Shown piece by piece: positions 6,830 through 10,220 of a stretch of 10,220 bases of DNA. The stretch comes from an archaeon (GTDB lineage: Archaea; Nanobdellota; Nanobdellia; SCGC-AAA011-G17; GW2011-AR17). The DNA lies in assembly GCA_023245975.1 (NCBI GenBank), contig JAHFJF010000022.1, positions 1 to 10,220 of the forward strand. The letters are read 5' to 3'. The notes beneath the pieces were generated by a model, which was not told the origin of the DNA, made no database searches, and saw nothing but the letters and a program-made list of their open reading frames with translations. A program made the position numbers and the translations under genes. Numbering within the stretch: the stretch's first letter is position 1; every line of letters begins with the position of its first letter.

Positions 6830-7219
6830 TTATTTCTCCTTCTTAGAAGCAAGCTTTGCCTGCCTCTTCTTGTCATCCATATCCAATTCTGTTAGCATTA
6901 AATTAGAAGGCTGCAATGGATATGGCTTTTTTGTGCCGTCTTTTTTCACATTGTCTATTCCTTCAACAACAATTCTTGAACGCTTTACATTTACACTAAT
7001 AATCTTTCCTGACTTTCCAGTGAACTGCCCCCTCATTATTTTAACAACATCATTCTTCCTTGCAGTTATGCTTCTTTTGCCATATTTTTTCCTCAAATCT
7101 TTTGACATATGGACTGCAACGAATTTCTGCTTTACATGAAGCGGTGCATTATGCCTGTATTTCCTCTGCTTCCTAGGCTGGTTGCTTGCCTTCCATTTGC
7201 TTGACCATTCTGCTTTCAT
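6830..7219 (-). CDS. rpl24: 50S ribosomal protein L24 (uL24), archaeal type
   Basis: A large-subunit assembly initiator near the exit tunnel, 129 residues. The archaeal N-terminal part contains SSKWKASNQPRKQRKYRHNA (6-25) and PLHVKQKFVAVHMSKDLRKK (26-45), and YGKRSITARK. The KOW motif sits at about 56-77: NDVVKIMRGQFTGKSGKIIS. After VVEGIDNVKKDGTKKPYP the protein ends in a Lys-rich tail. It starts 3 nt after rpl14 and shows no convincing SD (the bases before the ATG are mostly A). Length fits archaeal L24. Confidence 0.96.
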   Translation of the reverse strand: MKAEWSSKWKASNQPRKQRKYRHNAPLHVKQKFVAVHMSKDLRKKYGKRSITARKNDVVKIMRGQFTGKSGKIISVNVKRSRIVVEGIDNVKKDGTKKPYPLQPSNLMLTELDMDDKKRQAKLASKKEK

Positions 7220-7222
7220 TTT

Positions 7223-7624
7223 TTATACCACTATTGATGCCAGCTTACTTATTGCAGGCCATCTCTCTGTAGCTTCCCTAGCTATAGGGCCCTTGAATAT
7301 TGTCCCCTTAGGATTTCCTTTCTCATCCTTCAATACCACTGCAGCATTATCTTCGAACTTTACCCTCATTCCGTCAGGCCTTCTGAATTCTTTCTTTTGC
7401 CTAACTATTATGGCCTGCACTACCTGCTTCCTTACTTCAGGCTTTCCCTTTATTATAGAGGCAGTTACCATGTCGCCAACGCCTGCAGCTGAAAGCCTTC
7501 TTATTACTGTCTTATGGCCAAATACGCTTATGATCTTGATTACCTTGGCTCCGGAATTATCACAAGTCTCTACTTCCGCACCTACCGGCAAAGACTTTGT
7601 TATGCATGACCTGTTTGCTTTCAT
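7223..7624 (-). CDS. rpl14: 50S ribosomal protein L14 (uL14)
   Basis: A large-subunit protein at the subunit interface, 133 residues, standard archaeal length. Landmarks are [20 protein letters not shown] (13-32), a five-stranded-barrel pattern through [20 protein letters not shown] (48-67), then [20 protein letters not shown] (68-87), [19 protein letters not shown] (90-108), and [20 protein letters not shown] (109-128). These are among the most conserved ribosomal sequences. The start overlaps the rps17 stop as ATGA, with a GGGAGA sequence upstream as the likely ribosome binding site. Confidence 0.98.
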   Translation of the reverse strand: MKANRSCITKSLPVGAEVETCDNSGAKVIKIISVFGHKTVIRRLSAAGVGDMVTASIIKGKPEVRKQVVQAIIVRQKKEFRRPDGMRVKFEDNAAVVLKDEKGNPKGTIFKGPIAREATERWPAISKLASIVV

Positions 7625-7965
7625 TCTTTCTCTCCCTTCTCAATTATGACAAAACTCTTTGTTTTTGATATTGGCCTTGTCTCCATTATTGTTACCTTGT
7701 CATTCACTTCTGCATTTATGCAATCTGGATTGTGCGCTTTTACCCGGCTTCTTTTCTTTTCGTAACGCTCGAACTTCTGCAGGTATGCAACCCTAGGCCA
7801 TTCAATAGTGGCAGTGTTGTTCAAATCTTTCCTTATGAGTGTACCTGTGAATATTCTTCCCCTGACGCGCAAGCTACCATGGAACGGGCAATTCCTGTCG
7901 TTGCAGGTTCTTGATGGGGCCTTTACATCAACCCCGATGTTTTTTGTTTTGTTTTCCTTATCCAT
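7621..7965 (-). CDS. rps17: 30S ribosomal protein S17 (uS17), archaeal type
   Basis: A small-subunit 16S rRNA-binding protein with an OB-type fold, 114 residues, close to archaeal length. The N-terminal archaeal segment has [20 protein letters not shown] (21-40), then [20 protein letters not shown] (41-60), and [20 protein letters not shown] (61-80). Cysteines at 21, 26 and 82 are visible; the C...CPFHG signature is a known archaeal S17 trait. The start ATG at 7965 is 3 nt after the rnp1 stop, with AAGAGGT upstream (GAGG at 7972-7975, spacing 6). The 3' end overlaps rpl14 by 4 nt. Confidence 0.97.
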   Translation of the reverse strand: MDKENKTKNIGVDVKAPSRTCNDRNCPFHGSLRVRGRIFTGTLIRKDLNNTATIEWPRVAYLQKFERYEKKRSRVKAHNPDCINAEVNDKVTIMETRPISKTKSFVIIEKGEKE

Positions 7966-7968
7966 TTT

Positions 7969-8232
7969 TTACCTCTTGAGCCTTTCTTCCGGCCTTGCAA
8001 CCAATTTCTTGCCGTCAATCTCAATTATTTGGTTGTTGATTGAAACCTGGAACACGATTTGTGCCTTGAGGACCTTTTTTAATCTTTCCCCAGACCTTAT
8101 CTCCAATGTATTCCTTGTCTCATTGACAATTGTGCCCTGCAATCCTATGAGTGACTTGTTTTCTGATGATGTTACCTTTATCATAAGCCCTATCAGCTCA
8201 TGCCGAAGTATGTTGTGCATAGTTATTGCCAT
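7969..8232 (-). CDS. rnp1: Ribonuclease P protein component 1 (p29 / Rpp29 / Pop4)
   Basis: A protein subunit of archaeal RNase P, which removes the 5' leader of pre-tRNAs together with the catalytic RNA. It is 87 residues, within the short archaeal range. The Sm-like barrel is visible: HELIGLMIKVTSSENKSLIG (11-30), then LQGTIVNETRNTLEIRSGER (31-50), where the GT.V.ETRNTL core is diagnostic, and the end carries GKKLVARPEERLKR (74-87), matching the R-P-E/D-x-R ending. Its place between aIF1 and rps17 is the conserved archaeal arrangement. The start lies 1 nt after the aIF1 stop and has no SD; a second methionine at residue 5 is possible. Confidence 0.94.
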   Translation of the reverse strand: MAITMHNILRHELIGLMIKVTSSENKSLIGLQGTIVNETRNTLEIRSGERLKKVLKAQIVFQVSINNQIIEIDGKKLVARPEERLKR

Positions 8233-8233
8233 C

Positions 8234-8542
8234 TTAGTCGCTCGTTATCGTGCTTTGCGGAAAACCAAGATCGACAAGAATCTGCTTGACCTTATTGGCA
8301 TGATTGCCTTGAAGCTCAATGACTCCACCCTTTGTCGTTCCTCCACAAGCAAGCTTTGACTTGAGCTTTTTTGCCAATTCCTTTAGATCAATGCTTTTGT
8401 CATTGATGCCGGATATTGTCGTTATGAATTTGCCGAACTTCCGCTTTACGAGCCTGACTTCAATCTTTTGCTCTTCCTTAGCGATAGTTTCGCAGACGCA
8501 TAAGTCTTTTGGCAACCCGCACTTTGGGCACATTTCACTCAT
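8234..8542 (-). CDS. sui1: Translation initiation factor aIF1 (SUI1 family)
   Basis: It acts on the small subunit to enforce correct start-codon selection, the archaeal counterpart of eIF1. The length is 102 residues. The N-terminus MCPKCGLPKDLCVC (cysteines 5, 8, 15, 17) is a small zinc-ribbon-like motif typical of archaeal SUI1 proteins. The SUI1 domain follows: KFGKFITTISGINDKSIDLK (35-54), then KLKSKLACGGTTKGGVIELQ (63-82) with the conserved CGGT, and GNHANKVKQILVDLGFP. It overlaps rpl29 by 4 nt (ATGA, 8539-8542). A full GGAGGT at 8555-8560 is present but 12 nt from the ATG, longer than usual. No sign of fusion or truncation. Confidence 0.96.
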   Translation of the reverse strand: MSEMCPKCGLPKDLCVCETIAKEEQKIEVRLVKRKFGKFITTISGINDKSIDLKELAKKLKSKLACGGTTKGGVIELQGNHANKVKQILVDLGFPQSTITSD

Positions 8543-8787
8543 TTCTTGCTCTTTACCTCCACCTGCTTCTTTGCAGCAGTCTTATTTCCTCTCTTTTTCT
8601 CATGCAATATAGTGAGCATTCTTGCAATTGTCTTTTTTACCTGCTTTACCTTACCAGGATTTTCTGGCGGAGTGTGAGTTGCAATCTGTGCATTTATTTT
8701 TAAAAGCTCTTTCTTGAGCTCTTTCAGCTTTGAATTCAAATCAGGCTCTTTCATCTGCCTTATTTCTTTTGCCCTAATCTTAATCAT
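8539..8787 (-). CDS. rpl29: 50S ribosomal protein L29 (uL29)
   Basis: A small helical-hairpin protein near the tunnel exit, where SRP and other nascent-chain factors dock. It is 82 residues, slightly longer than the common 65-75. Landmarks are IKIRAKEIRQMKEPDLNSKL (2-21), KELKKELLKINAQIATHTPP (22-41), then NPGKVKQVKKTIARMLTIL (43-61), the classic two-helix L29 pattern. The last 20 residues form a Lys-rich tail. It starts in an ATGA overlap with rps3 and has AGGAG at 8796-8800, with GGAG 8 nt before the ATG. Confidence 0.96.
   Translation of the reverse strand: MIKIRAKEIRQMKEPDLNSKLKELKKELLKINAQIATHTPPENPGKVKQVKKTIARMLTILHEKKRGNKTAAKKQVEVKSKK
8555..8560 (-). promoter_or_regulatory. Shine-Dalgarno-like GGAGGT upstream of aIF1
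   Basis: A perfect GGAGGT on the minus strand lies inside the last codons of rpl29, 12 nt before the aIF1 ATG. The spacing is long, so its use is uncertain. It could also arise simply from the Val-Glu-Val codons it encodes. Confidence 0.4.
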
Positions 8788-9539
8788 TCTGAATTCTCCT
8801 TTGGCTCTTCCTTAACTTCTTCCTTTGGCTCTTCTTTTGGCTTTGCTTTCTTGGCAGGCCTTTTCCTCGGAGCTTTTTTCTTTTCTTCCTTTTTCTCTTC
8901 TGTTTTAACTTCAGCTTGAAGCTGTTCAACTTGTTCAGGAATAGGCTTTATAACAATCTTATCAGGCAATACAGTCGTGGGTGGCATGATACTGACTTTT
9001 ATTCCAACGCTTCCCGACTTAAGGTTTGCAGTGCACATTCCATGATCAACACCTTCAACTGCAACATCGCCAGACTTCTTCAGGTAACCTGCATAGAATC
9101 TCCATGATTTTGCCCTTGCACCAGGGACACCCCTGCCGCTTACTACAATCTCTCCACCCAATGCACCTGCATCAATTATTCTCTGCAGCATCTTATAACC
9201 AATTGCCTTGAACCTCTTAGGACCGAACTTTTCCAAAGTTGTTGAAATACTTTCAGCAACTGTCTGCGCATCCAAATCAGGATTAGCAACTTCTGAAACT
9301 TCAACTTGAGGATTCTCCATCTTGAACTTGTTCTTCAACACCTTTGTCAAATCTTTTATTGCTTCTCCCCTCTTGCCAACTATCAATCCTGGCTTTGCAG
9401 TATATACAATCACTTTCTCACCCAAGGGAGTTTTCTTTATCTCTATCCTGCTATACTTTCCCTGACCGATCTGCTTTCCAATAAATTGCTCTACTTGCAA
9501 TTCTTTTATTTTCTCTGCCACGAATTTTCTTTCAATCAT
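8784..9539 (-). CDS. rps3: 30S ribosomal protein S3 (uS3) with charged C-terminal tail
   Basis: A small-subunit protein lining the mRNA entry channel, 251 residues. The KH domain spans about 40-110, with the nucleic-acid loop GLIVGKRGEAIKDLTKVL (GKRG at 55-58). The C-terminal S3 domain contains AIGYKMLQRIIDAGALGGEI (112-131), VVSGRGVPGARAKSWRFYAG (132-151) and GYLKKSGDVAVEGVDHG. Residues about 208-251 are a Lys/Glu/Pro-rich tail, including an 8-residue repeat (KEEPKEEV, KEEPKENS). Archaeal S3 is often 200-240 residues and its tail length varies. It overlaps rpl22 and rpl29 by 4 nt each; GAGG at 9547-9550 lies 7 nt upstream of its ATG. Confidence 0.97.
   Translation of the reverse strand: MIERKFVAEKIKELQVEQFIGKQIGQGKYSRIEIKKTPLGEKVIVYTAKPGLIVGKRGEAIKDLTKVLKNKFKMENPQVEVSEVANPDLDAQTVAESISTTLEKFGPKRFKAIGYKMLQRIIDAGALGGEIVVSGRGVPGARAKSWRFYAGYLKKSGDVAVEGVDHGMCTANLKSGSVGIKVSIMPPTTVLPDKIVIKPIPEQVEQLQAEVKTEEKKEEKKKAPRKRPAKKAKPKEEPKEEVKEEPKENSE
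8797..8834 (-). repeat. Two 14-nt direct repeats, 24-nt period, in the rps3 tail
   Basis: The plus strand shows TCCTTTGGCTCTTC at 8797-8810 and again at 8821-8834. On the coding strand these give the in-frame repeats KEEPKEEV and KEEPKENS at the end of S3. The 24-nt period equals 8 codons, so this looks like a small in-frame duplication within a low-complexity tail. Confidence 0.75.
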
Positions 9540-9982
9540 TTCTTTGCCTCTCCCTTCTTTTTATTTTCTGCTTTCTTTTCAGCAAGGAACAATTCTATGT
9601 GGGCTGTCTTTGCCTGAATTCTTCTTTTCCTTCCGGATCTCCAAGATGTAGAACCCTTATTGCCGATGAAACGACTTACAACCAGATTTGAAGCATTCAT
9701 TCCCATGTTAATTGCATTAGACTCAGCTGATTTCAACAAGTTCAATACTTCGGCAGCAGTCTTAATCGGATACCTTCCGGCCGCTATCTCTCCCTTCTTA
9801 TGACCACGGTCCATATTGAATTTCGTATAAGGAACTGCAACTTTCTTTTCCATAACTCTTTGAAGAAGCCATTTTGCTTTTTCTACAGTCCTGCCCCTAA
9901 TGAAATCCCCAACCATTGCAATATTCTTATAAGACAATGGTAGATTGGATCCACTTGCCGTTGCTTCTTTTTGCTGTTCCAT
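9536..9982 (-). CDS. rpl22: 50S ribosomal protein L22 (uL22), divergent archaeal form
   Basis: A large-subunit protein whose loop lines the exit tunnel, 148 residues. Recognisable parts are a helix IRGRTVEKAKWLLQRVMEKK (28-47), then VAVPYTKFN, then AAGRYPIKTAAEVLNLLKSA (67-86), where the A-G-R-Y-P-x-K-x-A motif is diagnostic of archaeal L22, and NAINMGMNASNLVVSRF. The tunnel-loop end has GRKRRIQAKTAHIELFLAE (117-135), followed by a Lys-rich tail. The N-terminus lacks the usual archaeal opening and begins with a polar stretch (residues 1-15), so the protein is somewhat divergent. It follows rps19 with no gap. A GGTGAAG sequence upstream may serve as SD. Confidence 0.94.
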   Translation of the reverse strand: MEQQKEATASGSNLPLSYKNIAMVGDFIRGRTVEKAKWLLQRVMEKKVAVPYTKFNMDRGHKKGEIAAGRYPIKTAAEVLNLLKSAESNAINMGMNASNLVVSRFIGNKGSTSWRSGRKRRIQAKTAHIELFLAEKKAENKKKGEAKK

Positions 9983-10220
9983 TTACTTCACCGATACCGC
10001 TGCGCTAGATTTTGTTGCGCCTATGCCTGGAGCTGAGTGCTGTACTTTCTGCCTTGTCATTGTGAACTCTCCAAGATAATGGCCAAGCATCTCTATTTCT
10101 ATGCTTACAGGCTCGAACATTTTTCCCTTGTGAATATGTATCATCAATCCTACCATGCTCGGCAATATTACCATGTCCCTGCAATGTGTTTTTACAGGCT
10201 TCTTTGTCTTCCCTGCCCTG
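9983..10220 (-). CDS. rps19: 30S ribosomal protein S19 (uS19), N-terminus cut by window edge
   Basis: A small-subunit head protein contacting 16S rRNA and the A-site finger. The window holds the last 78 codons plus the TAA stop (9983-9985); the start lies past the right edge. Starting at the internal ATG at 10174 would be wrong, since the frame continues upstream through RAGKTKKPVKTHCRDMVILP, which is the conserved S19 segment. Then come MVGLMIHIHKGKMFEPVSIE, EMLGHYLGEFTMTRQKVQHS, and APGIGATKSSAAVSVK, matching the archaeal G-H-Y-L-G-E-F and V-Q-H-x-A-P-G-x-G-A-T motifs. rpl22 begins directly after its stop. Confidence 0.96.
   Translation of the reverse strand, partial: RAGKTKKPVKTHCRDMVILPSMVGLMIHIHKGKMFEPVSIEIEMLGHYLGEFTMTRQKVQHSAPGIGATKSSAAVSVK

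Noticed and set aside
7808..8359. Plus-strand frame of 183 codons opposite rps17, rnp1 and aIF1
   Set aside because: Spans three genes on the other strand, all of which are strong family matches; no initiation signal and no recognisable domain.
8502..8542. Cys-rich N-terminus of aIF1 as a possible fused zinc finger
   Set aside because: The C-x2-C...C-x-C motif is a common feature of archaeal SUI1 proteins, so it is not a novel fusion.
1..10220. tRNA, rRNA, CRISPR, insertion sequence, terminator or defence gene
   Set aside because: Every part of the window is covered by ribosomal, translation-factor, RNase P or SecY genes; no repeat array, cloverleaf or transposase signature was seen, and no intergenic space above 10 nt exists.

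Overview
The window is a compact archaeal ribosomal-protein cluster. It is the S10/spc superoperon, and every gene lies on the minus strand. Read in the direction of transcription, from high to low coordinates, the order is rps19 (5' end missing), rpl22, rps3, rpl29, aIF1 (SUI1), rnp1 (RNase P p29), rps17, rpl14, rpl24, rps4e, rpl5, rps14, rps8, rpl6, rpl32e, rpl19e, rpl18, rps5, rpl30, rpl15, secY (3' end missing). The genes aIF1, rnp1, rps4e, rpl32e and rpl19e inside an otherwise universal order are diagnostic of Archaea. No canonical gene of this stretch is missing, and no foreign gene is inserted.

Layout: 9983-10220 is the C-terminal part of S19. 8784-9982 holds L22 and S3. 7969-8787 holds L29, aIF1 and RNase P p29. 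4969-7965 holds S17, L14, L24, S4e, L5, S14 and S8. 1189-4967 holds L6, L32e, L19e, L18, S5, L30 and L15. 1-1202 is SecY, the protein-conducting channel subunit. Noncoding space is almost nil: the largest intergenic gap is 10 nt, most junctions are 4-nt ATGA overlaps or gaps of 0-4 nt, and many starts have purine-rich Shine-Dalgarno (SD) sequences inside the preceding gene. The block is probably read as one polycistronic mRNA with translational coupling. Its promoter and terminator would lie outside the window.

The genes work together: nearly all encode parts of the small (S) or large (L) ribosomal subunit. aIF1 acts in start-codon selection, p29 in tRNA 5' maturation, and SecY receives nascent membrane and secreted proteins from the ribosome.

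Lineage: the gene compactness, several reduced or divergent proteins (short L18, divergent L22), an S14 with an N-terminal extension, and Lys/Glu-rich tails on L32e and S3 suggest a DPANN archaeon, perhaps near Woesearchaeota/Pacearchaeota. That placement is inference from recalled family features, not a phylogeny.

I found no evidence of a new biological system here. The observations worth a second look are start-site corrections (L32e, L6), protein tails and extensions, and the extreme overlap architecture.
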